Shown here one piece after another: positions 9,092 to 17,418 of a DNA stretch of 64,000 nucleotides. The position numbers and the translations under genes were made by a program. The stretch spans positions 1 through 64,000 of the forward strand of contig JANYDC010000157.1 of assembly GCA_025359965.1 (NCBI GenBank), given 5' to 3'. Below the pieces are notes generated by a model that saw only the letters and a program-made list of their open reading frames with translations, was not told the origin of the DNA and made no database searches. Each line of letters begins with the position of its first letter. Position 1 is the stretch's first letter. This DNA is from Pedosphaera sp. Its GTDB lineage: Bacteria; Verrucomicrobiota; Verrucomicrobiia; Limisphaerales; SXQI01.

Positions 9092-9571
9092 GTGAACAAA
9101 GCCAAGCTTGTCCTAAAAATTATTGCACAGCTCGAGGAGGAGATGGAGTTGTACTTCAAGGTGGCCCGAGCCTCCCACGAGGAAGCCACCCATGAGCAAA
9201 GCAAGGCCGAGAACAAGTACGACACCCGTGGATTGGAGGCTTCCTATTTGGCTGGAGGACAAGCCCGCCAAGCTGCGGAAACGCGCGCGACACTAGAAGT
9301 GTTTCGTAACTTCGCCCTCAAGAAATTCGCCGTTGCGGATGGCATCGATCTCTCCGCGCTGGTTGAGATTCAGTCTGGCACTGAAACCAGCCAGTACTTC
9401 ATCGCACCACGCGGAGGTGGCATTGAAGTAACCATTGGTAAAAAAGAGATTTTCGTGCTTTCACCCCAATCGCCCCTGGGACAGCAACTCATGGGGCTGG
9501 CGAAGGGGGCGAAATTTAAGTTTGGTGAAGGACGCAACGCGCAACACTGTGCGGTCGTTAGCGTCGAATAG
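9092..9571 (+). CDS. GreA/GreB-like transcription elongation factor family protein
   Basis: A 159-residue protein starting at a GTG six bases after tyrS. The first ~75 residues form a helical segment containing ENKYDTRGLEASYLAGGQA, a pattern seen in GreA/B-domain proteins of this group. The rest is a beta-rich C-terminal domain ending in SPLGQQLMGLAKGAKFKF, which matches the FKBP-like Gre/Rnk domain that docks on RNA polymerase. True GreA has two acidic residues at the tip of its coiled coil; here the Glu/Asp-rich hairpin is present but shorter, so cleavage stimulation is uncertain. A role in modulating RNA polymerase is inferred, not shown. Confidence 0.65.
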   Translation: MNKAKLVLKIIAQLEEEMELYFKVARASHEEATHEQSKAENKYDTRGLEASYLAGGQARQAAETRATLEVFRNFALKKFAVADGIDLSALVEIQSGTETSQYFIAPRGGGIEVTIGKKEIFVLSPQSPLGQQLMGLAKGAKFKFGEGRNAQHCAVVSVE

Positions 9572-9588
9572 TGATTTTTGGATGTCTC

Positions 9589-9694
9589 GGAGCGCGGGGC
9601 TGTGACCCGCAGAGGTTTCGGATACCGATGGAGCACAGGAAGGGTAGTCCGTTTTGAATTCCGAGCGTTGCTGCGACTCACAGAGTCGCGCTCC
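9589..9694. repeat. Intergenic element with 24-base imperfect terminal inverted repeats
   Basis: Between the Gre-like gene and the DUF1552 gene. The left arm (9589-9612, beginning ggagcgcgggg) and the right arm (9671-9694, ending gtcgcgctcc) are reverse complements at 19 of 24 positions; the five mismatches cluster at two inner spots. The 58 bases between show no ORF. It could be a MITE-like or REP-like intergenic repeat, or a long stem in a transcript. Only one copy is visible in this window, so repetition elsewhere is not established. Confidence 0.5.
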
Positions 9695-9710
9695 TCGCAC
9701 TTCTCGGGTA

Positions 9711-11069
9711 TCAGCTGAGCACGGACAGACGACCGGTGCTGTCGCCATGACGGTCCACTTTGACGTCCATTCGGTCTAGCATGGAGAGGTAAAGATTGGT
9801 CATGGGAGTTTCTTTTTCGCAGCGGACATGTCGGCCTGGTTGGAGAGTGCCACCGCCGCTTCCGGCCAGAAGAATAGGGAGGTTGGCGTGAGAATGGGAA
9901 TTTCCGTCCTCGATCCCGCTGCCGTAGACGATCATGGAATTGTCGAGCAAGGTACCTTCACCCTCTTTGATCGACCGCATCTTTTCGATGAAGTAGGCGA
10001 ACTGCTCCATGTGGTAGCGATTGATCTGTGCGATCTTGTCCTTCTTCTCTTTTTTATCCTGGTGATGGGAGAGATCGTGGTGTCCTTCGTTGACTCCGAT
10101 GAATGGGTAGGGGTTGTTGCTTCCATCGTGGGCAACAATGAAGGTGGCAATCCTCGTGGAATCAGTCTGAAACGCCATGGCCAGCAGGTCGTACATCAGG
10201 CGGATGTGATCGCGATTGACGCCCGGGATCCCTTCGGGAGCTTTGCCGACCACCTCGGCGGCACCAAATTTGCCACCGCGTTCGATGCGTTGCTCCAGTT
10301 CGCGGACAGAAGTCATGTACTCGTCAAGTTTGCGGCGGTCAGTGACACCGAGCTTGGACTGGAGTGATTTGGCATCGTCCATGACGAAATCCAGAACGCT
10401 GCGGTTCCGCTGTTCGCGGCGGGCCCGCTGCTGTGTGGTTTCGCCGGGACGACCATCCGTGAAGAGCCGGTCAAAAACCAATTTGGGGTTTACCTCGGCG
10501 GGCAGGGGACTGGACTCGTTGCGCCATGAAATGTTGAACGAATAGGCACAGGAATAGCCTGAATCGCAGTTGCCCACCTGTTGGACTGGATCGCAACTGA
10601 GTTCGAGGGAGGGAAGGCGCGTCTTGTTGCCTATTCGCTGTGCGGCCACTTGATCTACGGAAACGCCGATGCGGATATCGGAACCAGCAGTTTTGCGGGC
10701 CTGCATGCCGGTGAGGAATGTCGCTGAAGCGCGAGCATGGTCGCCGCCCCCGTCACCGTTGGCAAAAGCTTTGCGGTGAGCCAGATTGGACAACACCATA
10801 ACGTCTTTTTGGACGTTTTTAAGAGGCTCAAGGATGAGGGGGAGATCGTAATCGGCCCCGAGTTTGGACGGGGTCCAATCGGCCATGTTCGCTCCGTTTG
10901 GCACGTAAACGTAAGCCATGCGGCGGGGGGCCTTGGTGGCTCCGAGAGCGGCGGCCGCAGCCATGGTGGCGGGGCTCATCGCCTCCAGCAAGGGCAGGGC
11001 CATGGCCGTCCCCAGTCCTCGAAGGAAAGTGCGTCGGTCAAGGGCCCAGGCTTTTTTTACGATGTTCAT
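9711..11069 (-). CDS. DUF1552 domain-containing protein, Tat-exported
   Basis: A 452-residue protein with a twin-arginine signal (DRRTFLRGLGTAMALPLLEA, residues 11-30) and the DUF1552 body: PRRMAYVYVPNGAN, QQRARREQRNRSVLDFV, HDLSHH and DNSMIVYGSGIEDGNSHSHANLP. Function is unknown; the family is remotely related to the alkaline-phosphatase/sulfatase superfamily through the DUF1501 group. In Planctomycetes and Verrucomicrobia it is normally encoded beside a cytochrome-bearing DUF1592 protein. Here the only such partner is about 10 kb away (21058-23415). The start at 11069 places the RR motif at the usual distance. Confidence 0.93.
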   Translation of the reverse strand: MNIVKKAWALDRRTFLRGLGTAMALPLLEAMSPATMAAAAALGATKAPRRMAYVYVPNGANMADWTPSKLGADYDLPLILEPLKNVQKDVMVLSNLAHRKAFANGDGGGDHARASATFLTGMQARKTAGSDIRIGVSVDQVAAQRIGNKTRLPSLELSCDPVQQVGNCDSGYSCAYSFNISWRNESSPLPAEVNPKLVFDRLFTDGRPGETTQQRARREQRNRSVLDFVMDDAKSLQSKLGVTDRRKLDEYMTSVRELEQRIERGGKFGAAEVVGKAPEGIPGVNRDHIRLMYDLLAMAFQTDSTRIATFIVAHDGSNNPYPFIGVNEGHHDLSHHQDKKEKKDKIAQINRYHMEQFAYFIEKMRSIKEGEGTLLDNSMIVYGSGIEDGNSHSHANLPILLAGSGGGTLQPGRHVRCEKETPMTNLYLSMLDRMDVKVDRHGDSTGRLSVLS

Positions 11070-11163
11070 GGCAAATGTCGTCTGCTGCTCTGACGAAAAT
11101 AGTGTCCCTGATGTTCAAAGGCAAACAACACTTGAGGCCCGAACTTTCGCGTGCCTACCCATT

Positions 11164-12126
11164 TTAGAGTGAGTGGGCGTTAACGGGAAACATTTCAGGA
11201 TGACCTTCTGTGAGAACGCGCAGGTGTTTTTGGAGATCGTGTTCGGCCACAAGTTGCTTCAGCCAGCGGATGGGTTCTTCGAGGGATTCAAAGCTGAGTC
11301 GAAATGTTCCATAGTGCATGGGGATCAGCCACTGGGAGCCTAGTTCCTGAAATACTTTGAGGGCCTCATCCGGCCCCATGTGGACTTTGCGGAAAGTATC
11401 AGGGTAGTACGCGCCGATCGGAAGCAGGGCTATTTCAGGTTTGAGGCGCTCACCAATTTCTTTGAAGCACGGGCTGTAGGCACTGTCTCCAGCGTGATAA
11501 ATTTTCCGGCCATGCTGTTCAACGAGGAACCCACCGAACCCTCGGTGTTCATCGTGGATCATGCGCGCCCCCCAGTGTTGGGAGGGGGTAAGGGTAACCT
11601 TGACGCCCTTGTACTCAAAGGTTTCCCACCACTTCAGCTCGATGATGCGGGCAAATCCGAGCCCCCGGGCCAGATCGCCCATCCCCCATGGCACTACGGC
11701 CACGCGGAAGGCATCGGGAAGTTTGCGAATGCTGGCGCGGTGAAAATGATCAAAATGGGCGTGGGTAATGAGGACGAGATCAATGTGGGGCAGATCCTTG
11801 ATGCTAAGACCGGCGCGACGAAGGCGTTTTAGAAGGAATATCCAGTTGGCGAAATTGGGATCAATGAGGATGTTGAGAGAGTCGAGCTGAAGAAGAAAGG
11901 AAGCGTGACCAATCCAAGTGAGAGAAACATCGCCAGATTGAAGTTCGGGGAAGGTGGGGCGGTGGCTGGTGCCAGTGCGTTTGGTTAGCCAGCCTTTCCA
12001 GACCATTTCATAGAAAAAACGAGTGGGCTTGAGATGGTTGCCCGGAGTCAGATCCTTAAACGATCTGGGGATGCGTTTGCGCCGGCGGACGCCCGGCCCT
12101 GCTGGATTGGATGGTTCAGTGTGCAT
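11164..12126 (-). CDS. MBL-fold metal-dependent hydrolase (NAPE-PLD/RomA-like)
   Basis: A 320-residue metallo-beta-lactamase-fold protein. The zinc motif THAHFDH lies at about residues 121-127, preceded by the strand motif TWIGHASFLLQ and ILIDPNF, with HAGDSAYSPCF further on and a late metal-binding histidine in PMHYGTFRLS. This arrangement matches the RomA / N-acyl-phosphatidylethanolamine phospholipase D group, cytoplasmic or membrane-associated hydrolases. The N-terminal 30 residues are basic. I chose the ATG at 12126 over a TTG one codon upstream. The physiological substrate is unknown. Confidence 0.85.
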   Translation of the reverse strand: MHTEPSNPAGPGVRRRKRIPRSFKDLTPGNHLKPTRFFYEMVWKGWLTKRTGTSHRPTFPELQSGDVSLTWIGHASFLLQLDSLNILIDPNFANWIFLLKRLRRAGLSIKDLPHIDLVLITHAHFDHFHRASIRKLPDAFRVAVVPWGMGDLARGLGFARIIELKWWETFEYKGVKVTLTPSQHWGARMIHDEHRGFGGFLVEQHGRKIYHAGDSAYSPCFKEIGERLKPEIALLPIGAYYPDTFRKVHMGPDEALKVFQELGSQWLIPMHYGTFRLSFESLEEPIRWLKQLVAEHDLQKHLRVLTEGHPEMFPVNAHSL

Positions 12127-12299
12127 CAATGGGAGGACGTGTACTGATACGGCAGGACTGAATAAATAACAACCCTGGCCGTCAGAATGGCAGATGGGTT
12201 TGAGTTCTCGGCCTTTCGCAAATGTTCTCCCTGACGGGGGAAGCGGGGGTGAGTTTTCAGATCATAGGAGAAGGAAAAACCTCTCTCCGGAAAGTTATT

Positions 12300-12701
12300 A
12301 TGAAACGTTGGATTGCAGTGGGTATTTTGTCCGCTGTGGCTTTGACGAGTATGGTACCGGTCGTGGAAGCCGGTCAGAGGGAATGGGCTACCGCAGGCAA
12401 GGTCCTGACGGGCGTGGTGGCCGGTTCACTTTTGGTTAGGGCGTTGGAACCAGCGCCGATCTATCAAGCGGCCCCTCAAGTGGTTTATCAACAGCCGGTG
12501 GTGGTAGCTCCTGCTCCTCAGGTGGTTTACGCGCAACCCGCTCCTGTTCAAGTGCAGACTGTTTACGTGTCTCCCGCCCCTGTTTATTACTACGCAGCCC
12601 CTCCTGTGGTCTATGTGCCGGCACCGGTCTGCTATGCACCTCGTGTCGTGGTCGGATTTGGTTTTGGCCACGGATTTGGTCATTACCACCATCACCGGTA
12701 A
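12300..12701 (+). CDS. Small secreted Pro/Val-rich protein
   Basis: A 133-residue protein with a clear signal peptide (MKRWIAVGILSAVALTSMVP, cleavage near VEA). Residues 52-115 are built of short Pro-Val-Tyr-Ala units such as VVYQQPVVVAPAPQVVY, with two copies of APQVVY and several PAPV repeats. The C-terminus is Gly/His-rich (GFGHGFGHYHHHR) and could bind metal. The open frame extends upstream to 12222, but the signal peptide fixes the start at 12300. No family recognised; similar low-complexity envelope proteins occur in Planctomycetes and Verrucomicrobia. It shares a bidirectional terminator with the convergent PEP-CTERM gene. Confidence 0.7.
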   Translation: MKRWIAVGILSAVALTSMVPVVEAGQREWATAGKVLTGVVAGSLLVRALEPAPIYQAAPQVVYQQPVVVAPAPQVVYAQPAPVQVQTVYVSPAPVYYYAAPPVVYVPAPVCYAPRVVVGFGFGHGFGHYHHHR

Positions 12702-12724
12702 GTAGGGAGTCTGGTTGCCCAAGA

Positions 12725-12758
12725 AAAACGGCCTTGTGGAAGTCCACAAGGCCGTTTT
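12725..12758. terminator. Bidirectional Rho-independent terminator
   Basis: A perfect 16-base inverted repeat (12725-12740 against 12743-12758, arm aaaacggccttgtgga) with a minimal loop, carrying A-rich sequence on the left and T-rich sequence on the right. It sits between the convergent genes ending at 12701 and 12779 and can serve both. Confidence 0.9.
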
Positions 12759-12778
12759 GTTGAAAAACTGGAAAGGAA

Positions 12779-13459
12779 TTAAGCTGTCTGGCGGCGGCGA
12801 AGCAGGAATAAACCAGCGCAACCCAAGCCAGCGATTGCGGCAAAACTGGCGGGTTCAGGAACGACTGTGGCTGAAACCCGGCTGCTCACAGCGAGAGAGG
12901 ATTGATTGCCCCAAGCGCCAGTGAAGACGCCAGTGCTATTGGATTCAACATCGGTGCTATTCCCGCCTGAACTCGAGACAGTGGCGGCAGAAAACTTAGT
13001 TGTTCCCAGAGCTTCGGTTACGATCCAATACTTGGTGCTGGGATTGAGCGTGAAGCTGACGGAGGGAGTGAAATTGATTAACGTGGCTGCGCCATTGTTA
13101 AAGGCAGTGGTGTTAAAGCTTAGCACCTGAGCGTTGGGGTGCTGAGTACCTCCGTTGTTGCTCCAGAGCGAAACGGTGTAATCAGTCGCTGCGATACTAG
13201 TCCCTAGCAGTTTAATATCGATGGAATCAAGGGAGTAGCTAAAAGCGGACGTGGTGAAGCTCTCCGCCCGGCGTTGATACGAGGCCGGGATGGTGATCAC
13301 GTTCGGGATGACAAACTGAGGGGTGAAACCCACCGTGGCATTGCCTTGGGAGGTATTGGCTGTGTTGTCGAAGATGAACGAAGACGCGCTGGCTTGGGTG
13401 GGGGACAGTAAGCCGACGAGCGCGAACGCAGCCGACAGGTACAAAGAATTCTTGATCAT
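12779..13459 (-). CDS. PEP-CTERM sorting domain protein with choice-of-anchor R-type domain
   Basis: A 226-residue exported protein: signal peptide (SLYLSAAFALVGLLSPTQASA), then a beta-rich domain with LDSIDIKLLGTS, YTVSLWSNNGG and LNPSTKYWIVTEAL, typical of the choice-of-anchor R domain. The C-terminus is a textbook PEP-CTERM tail: VVPEPASFAAIAG, a hydrophobic helix and RRRQ. PEP-CTERM proteins are processed by exosortase and often go to the surface or an exopolysaccharide matrix. No exosortase gene is in the window. Confidence 0.9.
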   Translation of the reverse strand: MIKNSLYLSAAFALVGLLSPTQASASSFIFDNTANTSQGNATVGFTPQFVIPNVITIPASYQRRAESFTTSAFSYSLDSIDIKLLGTSIAATDYTVSLWSNNGGTQHPNAQVLSFNTTAFNNGAATLINFTPSVSFTLNPSTKYWIVTEALGTTKFSAATVSSSGGNSTDVESNSTGVFTGAWGNQSSLAVSSRVSATVVPEPASFAAIAGLGCAGLFLLRRRQTA

Positions 13460-13832
13460 AGGTGCTCTGCAGGTTTTCTAATCATCGGTTTCAACAGAAA
13501 ACAATAGGGTGACGTGGTAGTGATTTATCAGTTTTTCAAAATGTTGCAAGGCAATTAGTTTCATCGAGGAGGGAATGATTGATCCAATCTGACTTTGTTT
13601 TATCGGCGGGATTGCGGCTGAATTTAGCAAAAACCGTCGAATCGGCGACTTTGTGTCGAAAAAGTCCTTTCTCACGCATTCGTGCCTCGGGTATGATATG
13701 TTCAATCTGAATCGGGTGATTCCGTTCAATGGGGTTGGGTGGAGATCAGTGCCTAATAGCTTGGCCAAGAATAGGTTCGGTGCTTCAGAAGCCTGCCTCG
13801 AGGAGTGGTGTGTTAGTGATTTTTCAGCAAAC
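13460..13832. other. 373-base intergenic region, no gene seen
   Basis: Lies between the divergent PEP-CTERM and sialidase-like genes and probably carries both promoters. PEP-CTERM genes often have long upstream regions with distal elements, but I could not identify a convincing promoter or operator. The open frame of the downstream gene reaches back to 13653, but the translation there has no signal peptide or family likeness. Confidence 0.6.
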
Positions 13833-14906
13833 ATGAAACAGTTTTTATTGTGTTGGACCGTTTTTTTCGTGAGTTGGGTCGGATCAAGACTTAACGCGGA
13901 AGATGTGGCCTACAGCCAGCCTGGACTTCTCAAAAAAGAATTCGTGGCCGACGCCTCGCCCACCAAGTCGAGTCATGGCTCAACGATCATCGAGTCAAAG
14001 GATGTGCTGATGGCGGCTTGGTTCGGTGGTGAGTATGAGCGCTCGCCCGACGCTTCCATTTTCTTCTCCCGCAACGAGGGCAGGGGATGGTCCCAGCCCG
14101 TTGAAGTCGCCAACGGCATCCATGAGGAGGATCACGCCCGTTTTCCCACTTGGAATCCGGTGCTGTTCCGGGGCAAGGACGGACCCCTTTATCTGTTCTA
14201 CAAGGAAGGCCCCTCACCGTCGGAATGGTGGGGATTGGTGAAGGTTTCGTGGGACAATGGCCGGACTTGGGGCAAATCCAAGAAGTTGCCCATGGGAATC
14301 GTTGGTCCTGTTCGCAATAAACCCATCGAACTTGAGGACGGCACGATTCTCTGCGGTTCCAGCACCGAGGACGAAGGTTGGAGGATCAATCTGGAGCGAA
14401 CCAAAAATCCATTGGGGATTTGGACCAAGACACCGGCATTAAACCGTGCCTTGGATGTGGCGGTCATCCAACCCACCTTGTTGAATTGGCCCGAAGCACC
14501 CCTTCAACTCCTGTGCCGCAGCAAAAACGGCGCGATTTACCAGACCTTCTCGGATGACACTGGATTTACTTGGCGTCGGGTCGTCCGGACAGAGTTGCCC
14601 AACCCAAACAGCGCGATTGATGCTGTGCTACTGAGGGATGGACGCGCATTATTGGTTTACAATCACAGTATTGAGGGACGAAGCGTGCTGAACGTTGCCA
14701 TCTCGAAAGATGGCAGGAAATGGGAGGGTGCACTTTTGCTGGAGAATTCCCCCGGAGACGAGTTTTCCTATCCCGCAGTGGTTCAAGGAGCGGATCGTTT
14801 GGTACACGTTACCTACACTTGGAAGCACGATAAAATCCGCCATGTCATTATTGACCCCGGCAGCTTGGTGACAAAGCCCATCGTGGATGGTCAATGGCCT
14901 TGGTGA
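13833..14906 (+). CDS. Exported sialidase-like (BNR repeat) glycosidase family protein
   Basis: A 357-residue protein with a signal peptide (MKQFLLCWTVFFVSWVGSRL, then NA). The body matches the six-bladed sialidase-like fold: HGSTIIESKDVLMAAWFGGEYE, Asp-box-like units (SRNEGRGWSQP, SWDNGRTWGKS, SDDTGFTWRRV, SKDGRKWEG) and FPTWNPVLF. This belongs to the group of secreted exo-alpha-sialidase-like proteins (BNR_2 type) common in glycan-degrading bacteria; many are not true sialidases. The start at 13833 is chosen because it gives the signal peptide. A sialate O-acetylesterase occurs at 43742, but they are not linked. Confidence 0.82.
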   Translation: MKQFLLCWTVFFVSWVGSRLNAEDVAYSQPGLLKKEFVADASPTKSSHGSTIIESKDVLMAAWFGGEYERSPDASIFFSRNEGRGWSQPVEVANGIHEEDHARFPTWNPVLFRGKDGPLYLFYKEGPSPSEWWGLVKVSWDNGRTWGKSKKLPMGIVGPVRNKPIELEDGTILCGSSTEDEGWRINLERTKNPLGIWTKTPALNRALDVAVIQPTLLNWPEAPLQLLCRSKNGAIYQTFSDDTGFTWRRVVRTELPNPNSAIDAVLLRDGRALLVYNHSIEGRSVLNVAISKDGRKWEGALLLENSPGDEFSYPAVVQGADRLVHVTYTWKHDKIRHVIIDPGSLVTKPIVDGQWPW

Positions 14907-14990
14907 TGTGTTTGGGCGGGTGGATTCTGATTATGGCCTGACCAACAACCCCGGCCTTCACTCGGGTTGTCACATGACGGGCTTGCAGCC

Positions 14991-16385
14991 CTAAGCCCCT
15001 TTCCCGCTCAGTCGAAGAGGAGCCATTCTGGTGTCTTCGGCTAGGTGTCGCGCGCCGAGCAGCCATAACACGCCGCCGATCAGAAACATAAAGGCCACCA
15101 CCCAGAAGGCTTTGCCCATATCGTGGTAATGATCGCTTAACATTCCAATGATCAGGGGCGAGATCACATCTCCCAGCAGGTGGATCACCAAAATGTTGAT
15201 GGCAAAGGCTTGGGCGCGCATGGAAGGGTGGGTGACGTTGGCCAGAATGGTGTTGGTGGGGCCGGTGTTGAAAAACAGGCAGAAGCAGGTGAGGAACATC
15301 AACACCCATAGCAATGGCACGCTGGAGTTTAACAGGAGAAGAAAGACCGGAAATCCGATGAGCATAGCCACTCCGGAGACCAGAAAGTACGAGCCTGAGA
15401 AGCGGCTCCGGAGTTTATCCCCCACAATTCCCCCAAGTATCGTGGCCGAGAGGCCGGCCACCACGGTGATGGCACCGAAAATGATCACTGGATTGCCGCT
15501 GATATGGCGTTCGGTTTCAAGGTAATAGGGCATCCAAAAAGCGATTCCGCCTATGGCAAAGGTCATGGCTGACATGCCTAGTGTGCAGTAGACATAGGAA
15601 GGGGTGCGCAGGAGGATGGCGTAATCGCGCCAAACCACTTTACGATGATTTGCCTTATCCGCGCCTTGGCCAACCTTAGGCTCGCGCATGAAAAAGGACC
15701 AGGCTCCAAGAATAATCCCTGGTGGCATGACCAAGTAAAACGCCCAGCGCCAGCTTTCATTGGAGAGTCCAAACGCGGCGTGCCCCCAGGCTCCCAAGCC
15801 CGATTTCGCCGCCGCCTCGCCCAGCACATAACCCAAAGCGCCCCCCACCGGGATGGCCATGTAGAACCAGGCCAGCACACTGCCGCGTTTCTCGACAGGA
15901 TAAAGATCCGAGATGAGAGCGGGAGCGACGGGAGCATAAGCCGCCTCGCCGATGCCGACAAAACAACGGGTGACCAACAGGGCAAAAAAAGTCGCGCAAA
16001 GTCCTGAGGCCATGCTTGAGACGCTCCAGATAATGACGCCCACGCCGATCAGCACCCAACGCGAATAACGATCGGCCAGTTTGGCAAAAATGGGTGCCCC
16101 GACCATGTAGGCCACCATGAAGGCCATGGATAGGACTCCGATCAAAGCGTTTTCAGGTTTGAACCCCAAATGCGATTGGCACCAAGCGAGCATTCCATCC
16201 AAAACCTCGCTCCGCGTCGCGCCCGCTCCAAAAAAACTTTCCTTAAGATAGGGAACCACCGCCGCCAACACCTGCCGGTCGAGGTAGTTAAACAAATTGA
16301 TTAGGATCAGCAGCACCAGCGATGTCCGGGCCATCGAGGCAATCTGCGTTTTCTCAGAGCCGGAGACTTGAGCGGGGCTTGGCAT
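14991..16385 (-). CDS. MFS transporter (spinster-like group)
   Basis: A 464-residue major facilitator with about 12 transmembrane helices. Helix 1 contains the LINLFNYLDRQVLAAVVPYL signature of the spinster/glucarate-like subset, and loop 2-3 has FAKLADRYSRWVLIGVGV, the MFS signature with an RxSR core. The region after helix 5 contains GEAAYAPVAPALISDLYP, also typical of this group. Substrate not predictable. It stands alone, convergent with the sialidase-like gene. Confidence 0.88.
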   Translation of the reverse strand: MPSPAQVSGSEKTQIASMARTSLVLLILINLFNYLDRQVLAAVVPYLKESFFGAGATRSEVLDGMLAWCQSHLGFKPENALIGVLSMAFMVAYMVGAPIFAKLADRYSRWVLIGVGVIIWSVSSMASGLCATFFALLVTRCFVGIGEAAYAPVAPALISDLYPVEKRGSVLAWFYMAIPVGGALGYVLGEAAAKSGLGAWGHAAFGLSNESWRWAFYLVMPPGIILGAWSFFMREPKVGQGADKANHRKVVWRDYAILLRTPSYVYCTLGMSAMTFAIGGIAFWMPYYLETERHISGNPVIIFGAITVVAGLSATILGGIVGDKLRSRFSGSYFLVSGVAMLIGFPVFLLLLNSSVPLLWVLMFLTCFCLFFNTGPTNTILANVTHPSMRAQAFAINILVIHLLGDVISPLIIGMLSDHYHDMGKAFWVVAFMFLIGGVLWLLGARHLAEDTRMAPLRLSGKGA

Positions 16386-16543
16386 GATCGGTTAGAAGGA
16401 AGATTCGTTCGGAGTTGGCTTACGACTTTCCGTGCCACTGGTCAACCTTTGGGAAAAGGTAAAGTGCTTTTTTGATGGTATCAGAGGAAAACCTAAACAA
16501 ACAGCGACCATGAATCGACAATTCCGCAAGCCGTCGTGGGACC

Positions 16544-17029
16544 TCATAAAGCTTTCTTGCGCACCAAATCCCGTTCAAGGGCGGCTTGCAAGAGTTCAGC
16601 GGAGGCAAAATAAGTTGTTCTTCGGAGATTAGCAAATACGGTGGGCAGATCAACTAATCCAGCAGATGACGCCCGCTCAAGCAGGCCTATGGTGCCAGTA
16701 ACTTTTAATCCCGCTTGCTTTGCTACTTGGCGGGCTTCGCCGTCATCAAGCAAAATAACGAATGCTCCGATTTCTTTGGCTAAGGCAATGGCCTCCGTTT
16801 CACCGGGGCCAAGATTCAAAGGCAACACCCGAAGTGCGCTACGTACTTGAGCCCATTGAGGCAATCTCTCCATCCATTGCCGTACCATGGCTGGTGTCGC
16901 CGGATGAAGCAGCTCCTGCTCAACGGCTTTAGGAATCACAATTTGATCAAAAATGGACGGGAGGATTTCAATTGCGCCAATTTGAATCAGATAATTGATG
17001 GGACTGGTTTCCGCAACAACGACAATCAT
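16544..17029 (-). CDS. DUF3368 PIN-like toxin component
   Basis: A 161-residue protein of the DUF3368 family, related to PIN-domain ribonucleases. The acidic sites are visible at the N-terminus (VVVAETSPINYL), mid-protein (LGPGETEAIALAKE) and C-terminal half (VILLDDGEARQVAKQ, TGTIGLL). It is encoded directly after a UPF0175 gene with a four-base overlap, the usual antitoxin-first arrangement for this pair. Toxin activity is inferred from family pairing. Confidence 0.85.
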   Translation of the reverse strand: MIVVVAETSPINYLIQIGAIEILPSIFDQIVIPKAVEQELLHPATPAMVRQWMERLPQWAQVRSALRVLPLNLGPGETEAIALAKEIGAFVILLDDGEARQVAKQAGLKVTGTIGLLERASSAGLVDLPTVFANLRRTTYFASAELLQAALERDLVRKKAL

Positions 17030-17292
17030 TTGGCAGGGAGGCTGGACAAGGTTTGTGCATCATCTTCCAGATCCGCCTTGGTGTAGTGGCGTTCGCAACA
17101 ATGTAAGGCCAAAAAATCTTCCGTCTGCTGCCAGTTCAGCCCCAGCATTGCCCGAATTTGCCCGCGCGAAAGGAGATGGGAGCGATAGCTCTCCAGTGCG
17201 GCACTTTCCAATAGTTTGCGCGCAGCCATTTGCGGATTGTTTCCAAATCGCTCCGCTACGTGATCCGGGAGTTTGACCGAGATTTCGACCAT
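17026..17292 (-). CDS. UPF0175 family antitoxin
   Basis: An 88-residue UPF0175 protein, a small helical DNA-binding-type antitoxin. It opens with EISVKLPDHVAERFG, then AARKLLESAALESYRSHLLSRGQIRAMLGL, the family's conserved helix-turn-helix-like segment. It overlaps the DUF3368 toxin gene by four bases (ATGA). It likely neutralises the toxin and represses its own promoter, which would lie in the 126-base gap shared with divergent glnS. Confidence 0.87.
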   Translation of the reverse strand: MVEISVKLPDHVAERFGNNPQMAARKLLESAALESYRSHLLSRGQIRAMLGLNWQQTEDFLALHCCERHYTKADLEDDAQTLSSLPAK

Positions 17293-17418
17293 GACAGCTT
17301 TCTTTCTTTTTCATATTGACCATACCACGAGTGGTAACGTTTTCGCAAACGTTCCTTCCGTGTTAAATTTTTCCGTCGCATTCGCCCGCTGACTTTCGCA
17401 ACATCCCCATCTGATTTT

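Noticed and set aside
13653-13832. Longer N-terminus for the sialidase-like protein
   Set aside because: The signal peptide begins at 13833 and the upstream translation is not conserved-looking.
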